A stretch of DNA of 64,000 nt from Corynebacterium jeikeium. Lineage in GTDB: Bacteria; Actinomycetota; Actinomycetes; Mycobacteriales; Mycobacteriaceae. The notes beneath the pieces are model-generated. The model worked only from the letters and a program-made list of their open reading frames with translations, was not told the DNA's origin and did not search any database. Below are positions 8,622 through 18,078 of the stretch, in pieces (position 1 is the stretch's first letter; each line of letters starts with the position of its first letter). The position numbers and the translations under genes were made by a program. The stretch covers positions 1,240,001 through 1,304,000 of the forward strand of contig CP033784.1 of the NCBI GenBank assembly GCA_003955985.1. Direction: 5' to 3'.

Positions 8622-9266
8622 CTAGGAGCAGGTGCTCGAGCCTAACGAGCTCAAACCCTCTAGGTCGGCTTGTTCGCCACGGTTCAATGCGGACATCGTT
8701 TCCTCAACCTGGCTGGCTACTTCGAGATCCTTAAACCCCTTACCCAACGACACATCGACGGTTGCATCCGGCCGACCATCGTGGATGAGCTCAAAGCAGG
8801 GGAAAAGAGCGTGAAGCGCCGCGGCGTGGCCATTGAAGTCCTCGCCATAACGCAGCTGGCCGAAGCAACCGAGGTCTTGGTTTTCCACAATAGGGTCGTT
8901 GCCGTAGGGAACCTGCTCATCGAGGACAAAATCGAGCTGCCGCAATTGCTCGGCGACGGTTGTAGCCTGGCCGACTTTGCCGTTGGCATTATAAACGCGC
9001 ACATGAACATCCGACGGTGGAACGACGTGCTCTCCGATTAGCGTGGTGGAGGAAACAGGGGTCCCAGCCGCGGGGAGGGAACAGGACACCGGATAACTTG
9101 CCGGTTGGCTGCGGAATGCCAACACCCACAACGTAGCGGCAATAACTACAGCAACGACGGAAACCGCCACGTAGGGAACAATTTTTCGTCGATGTGATGC
9201 GCTCGTAATGCTCGCGGGGCCTGAACTCATAGCCATCATGTTATCGTCTCCTCGTCTAATAGGCAT
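8622..9266 (-). CDS. cei: Envelope integrity protein Cei-like, LytR_C domain
   Basis: 214 residues. A short basic N-terminus is followed by one membrane segment (about 29-50), then an extracytoplasmic region with the LytR C-terminal type fold (VHVRVYNANGKVGQATTVAEQL) and Cys62, Cys114, Cys132 and Cys213 that could form disulfides. In mycobacteria the gene at the same position beside suhB is Cei (Rv2700), needed for envelope integrity. The exact start is uncertain since Met1, 10, 11 and 13 are all possible. Confidence 0.8.
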   Translation of the reverse strand: MPIRRGDDNMMAMSSGPASITSASHRRKIVPYVAVSVVAVVIAATLWVLAFRSQPASYPVSCSLPAAGTPVSSTTLIGEHVVPPSDVHVRVYNANGKVGQATTVAEQLRQLDFVLDEQVPYGNDPIVENQDLGCFGQLRYGEDFNGHAAALHALFPCFELIHDGRPDATVDVSLGKGFKDLEVASQVEETMSALNRGEQADLEGLSSLGSSTCS

Positions 9267-9433
9267 AGAAACCTATTCTGACCTGCAGAGATGACAGATT
9301 GCGTGAATTGCCTTAATATCCGCTGAGAAAGGCACTGGAGAGTACAGGGTGTCAATCGTCTCAACGCGTTGTATTCTCCGAGAAAAAGTCAGTTCACAAT
9401 GTCTAGCAAAGGTCCAGAAAGAAGGTTTGGGAC

Positions 9434-9730
9434 ATGGCTGTAAACTACGATGCCCCGCGTACTCGTGAAACCGAAGAGCTGGAGACCGATTCCCTCGAGG
9501 GCCTTCAGGCTGCATCTGCTGAGAAGGAAATCGACGACACTGACGACGGCGAAATTGTTGAGCCGTTCGAGTTGCCGGTTGCCGACATCGCGGGTGAAGA
9601 ATTCGATATGGATGTTGCCCCGAAGGGGGAGGATGAATTCACCTGTGGCTCCTGCTTCATGGTGATGCACCGCTCAATGATCGCAATCGATAACGGCGAT
9701 GGATTCCCCATCTGTCAGGACTGTGCCTAA
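9434..9730 (+). CDS. DUF4193 protein
   Basis: 98-residue acidic protein. The C-terminus carries two Cys pairs, CGSC and CQDC, around MVMHRSM, a zinc-ribbon-like arrangement; the middle is Asp/Glu-rich. It matches the actinobacterial DUF4193 family found beside Cei and DUF3093 genes in mycobacteria (Rv2699c). Function unknown. An RBS-like GAAGG precedes the ATG. Confidence 0.88.
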   Translation: MAVNYDAPRTRETEELETDSLEGLQAASAEKEIDDTDDGEIVEPFELPVADIAGEEFDMDVAPKGEDEFTCGSCFMVMHRSMIAIDNGDGFPICQDCA

Positions 9731-9756
9731 TCCCCGCACAGCCGGGATAGCTTCCT

Positions 9757-9794
9757 AGGAAAAAGGAAAACCGCCACTACCACGGTTCTGGCGG
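9757..9794 (-). terminator. Intrinsic terminator of the DUF3093 gene
   Basis: On the minus strand CCGCCA..ACC pairs with GGT..TGGCGG (9771-9794), followed by TTTTCCTTTTTCC. Confidence 0.75.
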
Positions 9795-9839
9795 CGCTGG
9801 GGCCGTCGGCAAGCGTGTAGCGGCGGTGAGAGATTTGAC

Positions 9840-10391
9840 CTAGCGGTCGAAGAGACTGTCAAGCAGTGCCTCGGGGTGGCGGGTGGAGACCAGCCAATAG
9901 GGGGTGGGGTCGTCCGGATCGTCGAGGACTAGCAGCACCATCGTGGGAATCCACGTGTGTGTAACCAGGAACGCTGCTGGATCGAGCTGACGGCCCAACG
10001 CATTGCGCTGCGCGGACTTCGGGACCACCAGGGATTTGGCAACAACCGATGCTGGCAAAACTGCCGTGCCAGCGTGAAGCCAGCGTTCACCAGTGCTGTC
10101 CACTTCCACGGACACCGTGGTCTTCGACATAGTCAACAGCACCCACACGCCCACGGCCAGACAAATAATGCCGCCGATGACAAGCCAAATCGGTGAACGG
10201 TTAAAGCCAATCTGGGCCGTGCATACAAAAACGGCAGCAGCGCCGAGTACCCAGAACCACCAGGGAACCCAGAGCTTTTCGGAATAGACAATCGATGAAT
10301 CTCCGCTCGAGCTCATTGCTATTGCCGCACCTTCAGAGACGGATGCTGAGCTGTCGTCGCGACGAGGCTGCAGGTTATCTTTTCCACTCAC
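9840..10391 (-). CDS. DUF3093 membrane protein
   Basis: 183 residues, GTG start. Two adjacent hydrophobic segments (WVPWWFWVLGAAAVFVCTAQ and WLVIGGIICLAVGVWVLL) are followed by a cytoplasmic domain with the DUF3093-like part (STGERWLHAGTAVLPASVVA). In mycobacteria the homologue (Rv2698) sits beside dut. A TAGAAT hexamer 8 nt before the GTG may drive a leaderless transcript. Function unknown. Confidence 0.85.
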   Translation of the reverse strand: MSGKDNLQPRRDDSSASVSEGAAIAMSSSGDSSIVYSEKLWVPWWFWVLGAAAVFVCTAQIGFNRSPIWLVIGGIICLAVGVWVLLTMSKTTVSVEVDSTGERWLHAGTAVLPASVVAKSLVVPKSAQRNALGRQLDPAAFLVTHTWIPTMVLLVLDDPDDPTPYWLVSTRHPEALLDSLFDR

Positions 10392-10482
10392 GGTTATCCA
10401 TTCTAGGGCACGGCTATGCTCGGTACTGACAAGGCCGAAGTGCGGTTCTTAAAAGACGCGACAGCGAAGGATATACAAAGAG

Positions 10483-10935
10483 ATGACTTATGCCCCGGTG
10501 CAAGTGAAAAAGCTCGCTAAAGACGCTGTGATTCCCCAGCGTGCGCATGCCGATGATGCCGGTGTGGATTTGAGCTCAGTGGAGGATGTCATCCTAGCAC
10601 CAGGGCAGCGGGCGCTCGTGGGAACCGGTATTGCCATTGCTTTGCCGGCGGGCACAGTGGGATTGGTTCATCCTCGCTCCGGATTGGCTTTCAAAAAGGG
10701 GCTGTCCATCGTCAACGCTCCCGGCACGATTGATGCCGGTTACCGTGGTGAGCTTAAAGTCTGCCTGATCAACTTGGACCCCACCAACGCGGTGGAGATC
10801 GCCAAGGGCGATCGAATTGCCCAATTGGTTGTGCAGAAGGTCGAGCTCAGCCCGCTGGTGGAAGTCGATGAGCTCGATGAAACTGAACGCGGCGCGGGCG
10901 GTCACGGGTCAACCGGAGTGTCCACGACGCTTTAA
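10483..10935 (+). CDS. dut: dUTP diphosphatase
   Basis: 150-residue trimeric dUTPase that hydrolyses dUTP to dUMP and PPi. All five motifs are visible: DAGVDLSS (25-32), PRSG (64-67), [10 protein letters not shown] (81-90), [10 protein letters not shown] (108-117) and [10 protein letters not shown] (136-145). Full length, divergent from DUF3093 and upstream of DUF3710, as in mycobacteria. Confidence 0.97.
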   Translation: MTYAPVQVKKLAKDAVIPQRAHADDAGVDLSSVEDVILAPGQRALVGTGIAIALPAGTVGLVHPRSGLAFKKGLSIVNAPGTIDAGYRGELKVCLINLDPTNAVEIAKGDRIAQLVVQKVELSPLVEVDELDETERGAGGHGSTGVSTTL

Positions 10936-11053
10936 AACGCCTCTGACAGCGCGGGGACCCTACCAAGTGTGGTTCAATGCGTGAAGAGCTCAATAAAGCG
11001 TTTACAAAAGCGTATACAAAGATTTCTTTTTAGCGAGGTGTCAATAAACCACC

Positions 11054-11833
11054 ATGTGGCCATTTGGAAAGAAGAACCAGCCAGAAGAACCAGCTGCTGA
11101 GGCAGAGGCCGTTACCACCGACTCTGCGGCGCCAGCTTCTGAGGAGGCTACCGCAACCGTGCATGACGACGCGTCGGAAACCGCCGCGGAGAACGCACCA
11201 GCAAACGGCCCCTTCGACATCAACAGCGCTAGCCCGACGCAGTTTGATTTTTCGGACTTCGCGAAGGCCAGCCTGAACCTCGGTTCGATGCTGCTGCCTA
11301 TTCCTCACGTTGGTGATATTCAGGTGGAGATGGGGCCGACAGGTCCAACCATGCTGCACGTCGCCACTGAGCATGGCCGCGTAACTCCTGTAGCATTCGC
11401 TGCTCCGACGTCGGGCGGCCTCTGGGAGGAGTCCGCTCAGGAAATCAAGGACGGTCTTGAGTCCGATGGCCTCGATGTCCACGTCGAGCAGGGGCCGTGG
11501 GGTTCTGAGGTCGTAGGTCGCACCTCCGATATGGAAATGCGAATCATCGGCGCCGACGGCCCGCGTTGGATGCTTCGCATGACGGCTTCCGGTCCGGCTG
11601 ATCGGGCGGAGGAACTCGCAGATCTCGCCCGCGGTCTCCTTGCCCGTAGCTTCGTCTCTCGCGGTGAAAACCCGATGCCAGCAGGTCAGCCGCTTCCGGT
11701 TACGCTGCCGTCCCAGATGGCCGAGCAGATTCGTCAGGCATACCAGCAGCAGACCCAGGCTGCCCAAGCTGAAGGTGAACCCGGGCAGGTGCCAGGCGCT
11801 ACTGGTATCAACCCGGATGGCTCCACCAATTAG
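11054..11833 (+). CDS. DUF3710 protein
   Basis: 259 residues. A Lys-containing start (MWPFGKKNQ) and an acidic Ala/Glu-rich stretch of about 50 residues precede the DUF3710 domain (GPFDI, then LDFGS-like LNLGSMLLPIP; ending near RGLLARSFVSRG). A Gln-rich tail follows. It is the standard neighbour of dut in actinobacteria (Rv2696c in M. tuberculosis). Function unknown. Confidence 0.88.
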   Translation: MWPFGKKNQPEEPAAEAEAVTTDSAAPASEEATATVHDDASETAAENAPANGPFDINSASPTQFDFSDFAKASLNLGSMLLPIPHVGDIQVEMGPTGPTMLHVATEHGRVTPVAFAAPTSGGLWEESAQEIKDGLESDGLDVHVEQGPWGSEVVGRTSDMEMRIIGADGPRWMLRMTASGPADRAEELADLARGLLARSFVSRGENPMPAGQPLPVTLPSQMAEQIRQAYQQQTQAAQAEGEPGQVPGATGINPDGSTN

Positions 11834-11913
11834 TTTGGTCAACCCGCCAGCAGAGAGAAGCTAGCTACTTGACCAGTTAGAAAAGGATCTGCAGGCGCCA
11901 CTGTGCACTGCCC

Positions 11914-11940
11914 GCCGCCGTCACCCGACGGCGGCTTTTC
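11914..11940 (+). terminator. Intrinsic terminator after DUF3710
   Basis: Perfect 9-bp stem GCCGCCGTC/GACGGCGGC with an ACCC loop, then TTTTCTCTT. Confidence 0.85.
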
Positions 11941-11967
11941 TCTTGTCAGCGGGTAGTATCACACTGC

Positions 11968-13233
11968 GTGAACATCGAAGTGACTATTGACCGTCCCGCT
12001 GCCGGCGGAGAATTCATTGCCAGCTACGACGGACGAATCGGTTTCGTCACCGGCGGTATCCCCGGCGAACGCGTTGTTGTCGAAATTGCCAAACCTGATG
12101 CCAAGCTGTGGCGCGGCAATGTCGTTGAGGTTTTGGATGCCTCAGAGCATCGAATTTCGCAGCGTTGCGAAGCAGCTCAGCAGGGCGCGGGCTGTTGCGA
12201 CTGGGGTTTTATTGATCCTGAGCACGCGGCGCGTCTCAAGGCTGATGTCTTGACCGATTGCCTGCGCCGTCTTGGACGTTTCACCGCCGACGAGCTGCCA
12301 GCTATCGATGTTCTTCCACTGGCTCCGACCTCCCGTTGGCGCACGCGCGTGCGGCTGGGTGTGGATTCCCAGGGACGAGCGGGATTACGTCGTTCCCGTT
12401 CCCACGAGCTCGTCATCGGCTCCGAGTGCGTCCAAACAGTTCCCAATCTCATCGCTGGCTTTTCGACGGCCGGAACCATCCCCGCCGCTAAGCCTGCTCG
12501 CGGTCGAGGGAGCAAGAAGCCGAAGCCAGGAGAACTCCATGTGGCCATGGACACGGAGGGTAACCGAAGTGCTGTGTATGTTTCCGGCAGCGGCAGGAAC
12601 CGCAAGCAAACGGTGATTGAAGGCGAGCCAACCACACAGCACACTGTTCACGGAATTACTTTCGATGTGCCGACTACCGGTTTTTGGCAAGCCCATTGCC
12701 ATGCCCCTGAGTTCTATGGATCGCGCATCATTGACCTGTTGGCTGGTCAGTCTTTCTCCTGTGGTTGGGATCTTTACGGTGGCGCAGGCGTTCTGTCGGC
12801 GGCACTTCGCAAGCTTGTTGACGCAGAGGGCTCAATTCTCTCTGTCGAGGGTTTTGCAGCGGCAGCGACGGCGGGGCGCAAGGCCTTCACTGCAGCTGAC
12901 CACAGTGCGAATACGTCGCCTGCGGCACCAGTCCGGTTCGTTACTGGGGATGTCGCCGAAGTAGTGCGTCGCGAAGTTGCTAATGAGGAAACTCCAAACC
13001 CGGATATCGTTGTTCTCGACCCTCCGCGCTCCGGTGCTGGTAAGGATGCCATTGCCGCTATTGCTGAGGCAAAGCCACGCGTGGTTGTACATTTCGGTTG
13101 CGATCCGGCGACTTTTGCCCGCGATGCCCGGTACTGGGCTGACTACGGCTACGCGTTCAAACACCTCGAGGTCGTGGACGCATTTGGTCTAACGCATCAC
13201 TTTGAAACCATCGCAGTGCTGGAGCAGCTGTAG
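11968..13233 (+). CDS. Class I SAM-dependent RNA C5-uracil methyltransferase (RlmD/TrmA type)
   Basis: 421 residues, GTG start. A TRAM domain (about 1-57) is followed by a Cys cluster (C67, C76, C77) suggesting an iron-sulfur site. The methyltransferase fold has a FWQAH motif (239-243), SAM-binding DLYGGAGVL (268-276), LDPPRSGAG (350-358) and the nucleophile Cys378 in FGCDPATFARD. It methylates uracil C5 in tRNA or rRNA; which one cannot be told. A basic insert (about 177-188) is unusual. Converges on RNase D with no gap. Confidence 0.9.
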   Translation: MNIEVTIDRPAAGGEFIASYDGRIGFVTGGIPGERVVVEIAKPDAKLWRGNVVEVLDASEHRISQRCEAAQQGAGCCDWGFIDPEHAARLKADVLTDCLRRLGRFTADELPAIDVLPLAPTSRWRTRVRLGVDSQGRAGLRRSRSHELVIGSECVQTVPNLIAGFSTAGTIPAAKPARGRGSKKPKPGELHVAMDTEGNRSAVYVSGSGRNRKQTVIEGEPTTQHTVHGITFDVPTTGFWQAHCHAPEFYGSRIIDLLAGQSFSCGWDLYGGAGVLSAALRKLVDAEGSILSVEGFAAAATAGRKAFTAADHSANTSPAAPVRFVTGDVAEVVRREVANEETPNPDIVVLDPPRSGAGKDAIAAIAEAKPRVVVHFGCDPATFARDARYWADYGYAFKHLEVVDAFGLTHHFETIAVLEQL

Positions 13234-14535
13234 CTAGAGTGGCTGCCGCATGGGCGCAAGAACGTTGGCGCCGATCACGTCGGCAAGCAAATGTGCCTGC
13301 CATGGGCGGAAACCCTGTTCGCTGAGGTGAGCGGAGATTTCGGTAACGGCTGGCAGGCCGCCAGCGTAGTTGTCGTGGTGGCGGAAAACGAATGAGTCGA
13401 CTGCGCGGCTGTGAATCCACCACACCAGTTCACGTGTCTGCGCGGAAGTGATGAGTGTGTCTTTGCGCAGATGTATTTGGGCACAGACGTTGTCGATGCA
13501 GTCTCGCGTGGTTTCGAAAATCTCGGCGGCTTGTGGGGCATGTTCAGCCCAACGCCGAAAGTGGGGCATCTGGTTGGGAGCCTGCTTCTGGGGCTTCGGC
13601 CATGACGACCTAGGTTCCTGACGGGCTTCATTAACGACCTTCAACCAAGCGTCCGCAGCACCGCGACGGCGACGTGGAAATCCACGGATTGCAGTCAGTT
13701 CACGCTGCGTACCGGGGAGTTGTTCTGCGATTGTACGTAGAACGCTGTGCCCCATGACGTGTGTTGGGGAGACATCACGGCGCTGCGCGATTTCGTCACG
13801 CTCAGTCCACAGTGCACGGGCGACGTGAAGTTGTTCGGGAGTGCGCAGCTTCCCAATCCCTTTGAGCCCCTGCCACGAGTGTCCGACGTGCAGACCATCG
13901 AGGTATTTACGGTTTAGAGCGAGTTCGCGTTCGCATTCCTGTTCCAGCCATTCCAAACGGTCGAGCTCAGTCAGCGCCTGACAAAGAACCTCGGCGAGTT
14001 CGATGAGCAGCTCGACATCCAAGGCTGCGTAGTCCAGCCAATCTGCTGGCAGTGGACGAGTAGACCAATCCTCTCGACCGTGCCCCTTGGCAAGTCCAAC
14101 TCCGAGGAGTCGCTCTGTCAGAGCTGCTAAGTTGACTCGCTCCAGGCCGAGAAGGCGGCCGGCCAGCTCAGTGTCAATGACTTTGGTGGGGTAGAGACCC
14201 AGAGCTGCGAGGCAGGGAAGGTCAGAATGAGCGGCGTGAATAATCCAGGTCAGGTCGTTGACTGAGGAACCGAAAACGGCCATCGCCTTGCGACCATCTT
14301 CGGGATCGATGAGAAAGGTGCCCGCTCCACGGCGGCGAAATTGAAGCAGGAAGGCGCGGTCGTCGTAGCGATATGCTGAGGCTCGTTCAGTATCGACTGC
14401 GAGCCAACCGTGTCCTTTGGCCAGCTGCTCACCGGCGTCAATAATGTCGTCGATGGCAGAAAGCACGCGTGGAGTTCCCTCGGCTGGGGCAAGTCTTACT
14501 TCTACGTCGGGACTAGTTTCCACGTCGGAGCTCAT
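13234..14535 (-). CDS. rnd: Ribonuclease D family 3'-5' exonuclease with HRDC domain
   Basis: 433 residues. DEDDy exonuclease motifs: DTE (48-50), HAAHSDLPCL (100-109, Asp105) and DYAALD (168-173). An HRDC region (about 205-290) binds nucleic acid, and a C-terminal helical domain follows. Expected role is 3' trimming of tRNA or other stable RNA. Lies 40 nt after the DUF3000 gene, likely one unit. Stop codon abuts that of the convergent methyltransferase. Confidence 0.92.
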   Translation of the reverse strand: MSSDVETSPDVEVRLAPAEGTPRVLSAIDDIIDAGEQLAKGHGWLAVDTERASAYRYDDRAFLLQFRRRGAGTFLIDPEDGRKAMAVFGSSVNDLTWIIHAAHSDLPCLAALGLYPTKVIDTELAGRLLGLERVNLAALTERLLGVGLAKGHGREDWSTRPLPADWLDYAALDVELLIELAEVLCQALTELDRLEWLEQECERELALNRKYLDGLHVGHSWQGLKGIGKLRTPEQLHVARALWTERDEIAQRRDVSPTHVMGHSVLRTIAEQLPGTQRELTAIRGFPRRRRGAADAWLKVVNEARQEPRSSWPKPQKQAPNQMPHFRRWAEHAPQAAEIFETTRDCIDNVCAQIHLRKDTLITSAQTRELVWWIHSRAVDSFVFRHHDNYAGGLPAVTEISAHLSEQGFRPWQAHLLADVIGANVLAPMRQPL

Positions 14536-14575
14536 CGCACGCCTCTTCGGTCGTCGGTATCAGCAGTCGCCGGTA

Positions 14576-15175
14576 TCAGCCCAGCAGAGAAACGCCGACG
14601 GGTGGCAGACCAGCGACGTTCGCTAGTACCTGAGCGAAGGATTCAACGTGAGTGCGCAGGTCGGTGCCACGAGCAGTCCACGATGCGCGCATTTCTAATT
14701 GAAAGGCCTGTGGCTTGCCGCCGATCTCGCCATAGCGGACAGAGTTCGTAGTAGTCACCGTGCCACCCAAGTTCGACAGTTCGGCGTTGTTCTCAGCCAG
14801 AGCCTCGGTGAGCCATTGCCAGGCAACCTGGGGAAGCAGCGGATCTTCCGCGAGGGAGGCGTCCATATCCGCCTGGATGTATGCAACCAAGCGCATGTCA
14901 CCGTCCCAGGTTTCCTCACTGCGGGGGTCATGGAGCAAAATTAAACGACCAAAGGCATCGTCGTCCGAGGACTCAGGGACAATATCAGCTTCGGGCTGCG
15001 TGACCTCAAGCGAGACAGCGTGGCTAAACGGTGCCAGCTTCTGCGGTGGCCGAACGGTGCCCAGAGCAATCTCAGGTCGCAGTTCAGCAGAGTGCATTGA
15101 CTCGACCGCGGCGCGGAAGTTCTGTGGCGTTGAATCGGTTCCATTCACGCGCCTGAACTTAGCCATATGACGCAT
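14576..15175 (-). CDS. DUF3000 protein
   Basis: 199 residues of the actinobacterial DUF3000 family. Conserved stretches include RPPQKLAPFSHAVSLEV, GRLILLHDP and a C-terminal LEMRASWTA. Soluble, function unknown. Usually located between RNase D and hemE in actinobacteria, as here. Starts divergently from hemE with about 125 bp between the genes. Confidence 0.88.
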   Translation of the reverse strand: MRHMAKFRRVNGTDSTPQNFRAAVESMHSAELRPEIALGTVRPPQKLAPFSHAVSLEVTQPEADIVPESSDDDAFGRLILLHDPRSEETWDGDMRLVAYIQADMDASLAEDPLLPQVAWQWLTEALAENNAELSNLGGTVTTTNSVRYGEIGGKPQAFQLEMRASWTARGTDLRTHVESFAQVLANVAGLPPVGVSLLG

Positions 15176-15300
15176 GCGTTAGTGGGAGGCGCGCCGAAAA
15201 GAGCGGAAAGCGACCAAGCGGTTTGTTGAAAACGCACAGCAGGGCGAGTGATTTCCCTGCTCTTAGTACCCCACACATCAATTTTTAAGGTAAGTGGGGC

Positions 15301-16410
15301 ATGATTGTCAGTATGAACAATCGTCGCACTTTGACTGATGCCCCGATTCTTGATGCAGCTTACGGTCGAACTCCTTCGCGCCGCCCGGTGTGGTTTATGC
15401 GGCAAGCCGGTCGTTCACTGCCCGAATACCGTGAGGTGCGCAAGGACATCGGTATGTTGGACTCCTGTTTCCGTCCGGAACTGCTCGCTGAGATTACTAT
15501 GCAGCCGGTACGTAGGCACGACGTTGATGCTGCGATTCTTTTTTCCGATATCGTCGTGCCGCTGAAGGCTGCGGGTGTCAACCTGGATATTGTTCCTGGC
15601 CGCGGTCCAGTAATGGATACTCCGGTGCGCTCGGAAGCAGACATCAAGGCTCTACCGGAAGTCACGGAAGAGCAACTCGCTCCGGTGGCCGAGGGTATCG
15701 GCCTCATTCTGCTAGAGCTGACTGATACCCAGGCACTCATTGGTTTCGCCGGTGCACCGTTCACCTTGGCGTCGTACCTGATTGAAGGCGGTCCATCCCG
15801 CAATCACGAGCGCACTAAGGCGCTGATGCACTCGGACCCTGAATTGTGGGATCACCTGATGCAGAAAATCACTCCGATGGTGATTGCTTTCCTGCGCGCG
15901 CAGATTGGCGCTGGTGTGGACGCTATTCAGCTCTTCGACTCCTGGGCTGGCTATCTCACCGAGCGTGATTACCGCCGCTTTGTGTTGCCGTACTCGAAGG
16001 AAATCTTCCAGGCTGTCGCCGACGCCGGCATTCCGCGCATCCACTTCGGTGTGGGCACCGGCGAGCTTCTCGGTGCGATGGCTGAAGCCGGCCCAGAAGT
16101 CATGGGCGTCGACTGGCGCGTGCCACTGGACGTTGCTGCCAACCGCATTCGTGCCACGCTTTCCGACGTTCACCGAGGCGCAGACCCGGCGGAAAACAGC
16201 CTTGCATTGCAGGGCAACCTTGACCCGGCGATTCTCTTTGCCGGTGAAGATGCAATGACCCAAGAGATTCAGCGCATCTGCTCTGAGGCGGACCGTGCAA
16301 TTAAGCGTGGTGACGCCCGTGGACATATCTTCAACTTGGGTCACGGGGTGCTACCGAATACCGATGCCGACGCGATTACGCGCGCCGTTGAGATCATTCA
16401 CGCAACGTAA
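15301..16410 (+). CDS. hemE: Uroporphyrinogen decarboxylase
   Basis: 369 residues. Hallmarks: the N-terminal PVWFMRQAGRSLPEYR and FSDIVVPLKAAG, the central GFAGAPFTLASYLIEGG, and the C-terminal FNLGHGVLPNTD. Converts uroporphyrinogen III to coproporphyrinogen III. An ATG at 15313 is an alternative start. First gene of a hemE-hemY-hemQ series with gaps of about 105 and 85 nt. Confidence 0.97.
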   Translation: MIVSMNNRRTLTDAPILDAAYGRTPSRRPVWFMRQAGRSLPEYREVRKDIGMLDSCFRPELLAEITMQPVRRHDVDAAILFSDIVVPLKAAGVNLDIVPGRGPVMDTPVRSEADIKALPEVTEEQLAPVAEGIGLILLELTDTQALIGFAGAPFTLASYLIEGGPSRNHERTKALMHSDPELWDHLMQKITPMVIAFLRAQIGAGVDAIQLFDSWAGYLTERDYRRFVLPYSKEIFQAVADAGIPRIHFGVGTGELLGAMAEAGPEVMGVDWRVPLDVAANRIRATLSDVHRGADPAENSLALQGNLDPAILFAGEDAMTQEIQRICSEADRAIKRGDARGHIFNLGHGVLPNTDADAITRAVEIIHAT

Positions 16411-16515
16411 AAGCCGACGCAACAGGCGTGTAAAACACGCACTAGCTAATTTCCTACAAGTCTTATCGACCGTGCCCGCTCGAGGCGCGGGCATAGAGAA
16501 AGCGTACGAAATACC

Positions 16516-17994
16516 GTGGTTGCACAACCTTCTACCATTGCCGTCATAGGTGGCGGTATCTCCGGCCTGACCGCAGCGTATGAGTTGCGTAAAGAGCTCG
16601 GACCCGCCGCAAGAATAATTGTCATCGAGTCCAGTTCACAGGTTGGCGGCAAGCTGAAGACTCGACCAGGAGCTAACGGCCCTCTTGAAGCGGGCGCTGA
16701 GGCGTACCTTGCGTTCCGTCACGATGCCACCGAGTTTTTCAAGGAACTCGGTTTGGCAGATCAGCTAGTCGCCCCTTCGGGGCTGCCTTCCAAGCTCTAC
16801 ATTGGCGGTGAACTCAAGGACCTTCCGCGTAACACGGTCACCGGTATTCCAGGAAGCTCAGAAGGGTTGGGCTACCTCCTCAGCGAGGCCAGCCTCGCCA
16901 AGATTGATGCCGAGTCGAACCCCGAGCTCACTCCAGCCTTGCACTGGGTACTGGGAGACGACATGAATGTCGGCCAGCTGGTCGCGGCGCGGCTCGGTGA
17001 GGAAGTCGTTGACCGCATCGTCTCCCCGCTGCTCGGAGGCGTCTACTCAACCACCGCATACGACCTGGGCCTGCGTGCGACCATCCCACAGCTGGCGGCA
17101 GCGCTTGATGAAATGGCCAGTGCCGGTGATCATGTCAGCCTCACCGGCGCTGTCCAGCGCGTTCTGGAAGCACGTAAGCAGGCGCAGCAGGCGCGTCTGA
17201 GCAGTGAGGCTGCGACAGACTCGACGAAGACGAAGCGGCCGGTGGTCTTCCAAACGTTCCGCGATGGCTTCGAGGTTCTCTACAACACGCTTGTCGACGA
17301 ATCGGCAGCCGAACTCCTCTTGTCGACGAAGGCTACTGGTCTGCGGCAGCATGACAACGGCTTTGAGGTGACAGTGGAACTGCCGTCGGAAAGCGGCACG
17401 AGCATTAGCACTATCGACGTCGACGGTGTTGTCGTGGCGGCACCTTCTGCAACCACATCGGAGCTGTTGAGCAATCTTGCGCCAGAGGCGGCCGAGCTCA
17501 TTGGTGGGGTAGACACGTCGAACTCGGCGGTGGTCGGTATGTGTTTCGACTCGTCGGAAGGACTGCCGGAGATCAACGGCGTGTTGTGCGAGATTGGTGC
17601 TGACCTGTCCGCGAAAGCTTTTACAGTGTCGTCCCGGAAGTGGCCACATATTGGTGAGCGCTACGGTGCCGTTGTGAGGGCAAGCTTCGGCCGTTTTGAT
17701 GATGACTCGCACGTGCATCGTAGCGACGAGGACCTCATCGCCAGGGCAAAAGCAGATTTGGCTAAGGCGACTGGCTTTGATGCCGAACCGACAGCGGTTT
17801 TCGTCCAGCGTTGGTGGGCGGGGATTCCACGCTTCGATATGGGGCATGGAGGCCTGATGGATTTTGCTCGCCAGGATTTGGCCGAGGTGCCTAAGCTTGC
17901 AGCAACAGGGGCGTGGCTCAGTGGCCCGGGCATTCCGGAATGTATCTCCAACGCCAAGGCTGCGGCCAGCAAGATTGCTGCGGAGCTGGCATAA
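16516..17994 (+). CDS. hemY: Protoporphyrinogen/coproporphyrinogen oxidase
   Basis: 492 residues from a GTG at 16516. FAD-binding IAVIGGGISGLTAAYELR (about 8-25) opens the protein; GGKLKTR and the C-terminal GPGIPECISNAKAAA are typical of HemY. With HemQ downstream, oxidation of coproporphyrinogen III to coproporphyrin III is the likely in vivo step (the branch known for Gram-positives). No strong RBS precedes the GTG, so the start is somewhat uncertain. Confidence 0.93.
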   Translation: MVAQPSTIAVIGGGISGLTAAYELRKELGPAARIIVIESSSQVGGKLKTRPGANGPLEAGAEAYLAFRHDATEFFKELGLADQLVAPSGLPSKLYIGGELKDLPRNTVTGIPGSSEGLGYLLSEASLAKIDAESNPELTPALHWVLGDDMNVGQLVAARLGEEVVDRIVSPLLGGVYSTTAYDLGLRATIPQLAAALDEMASAGDHVSLTGAVQRVLEARKQAQQARLSSEAATDSTKTKRPVVFQTFRDGFEVLYNTLVDESAAELLLSTKATGLRQHDNGFEVTVELPSESGTSISTIDVDGVVVAAPSATTSELLSNLAPEAAELIGGVDTSNSAVVGMCFDSSEGLPEINGVLCEIGADLSAKAFTVSSRKWPHIGERYGAVVRASFGRFDDDSHVHRSDEDLIARAKADLAKATGFDAEPTAVFVQRWWAGIPRFDMGHGGLMDFARQDLAEVPKLAATGAWLSGPGIPECISNAKAAASKIAAELA

Positions 17995-18078
17995 AGCTGC
18001 GAGATTGGTGCTGAGTACGAAACTGGCGCTGACCCATCGTTTTTAAACAAACCTTTCAACCGAACTAGGAGACAACTA

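Noticed and set aside
17047..17847. 266-codon minus-strand ORF
   Set aside because: Antisense to hemY; no RBS, no domain.
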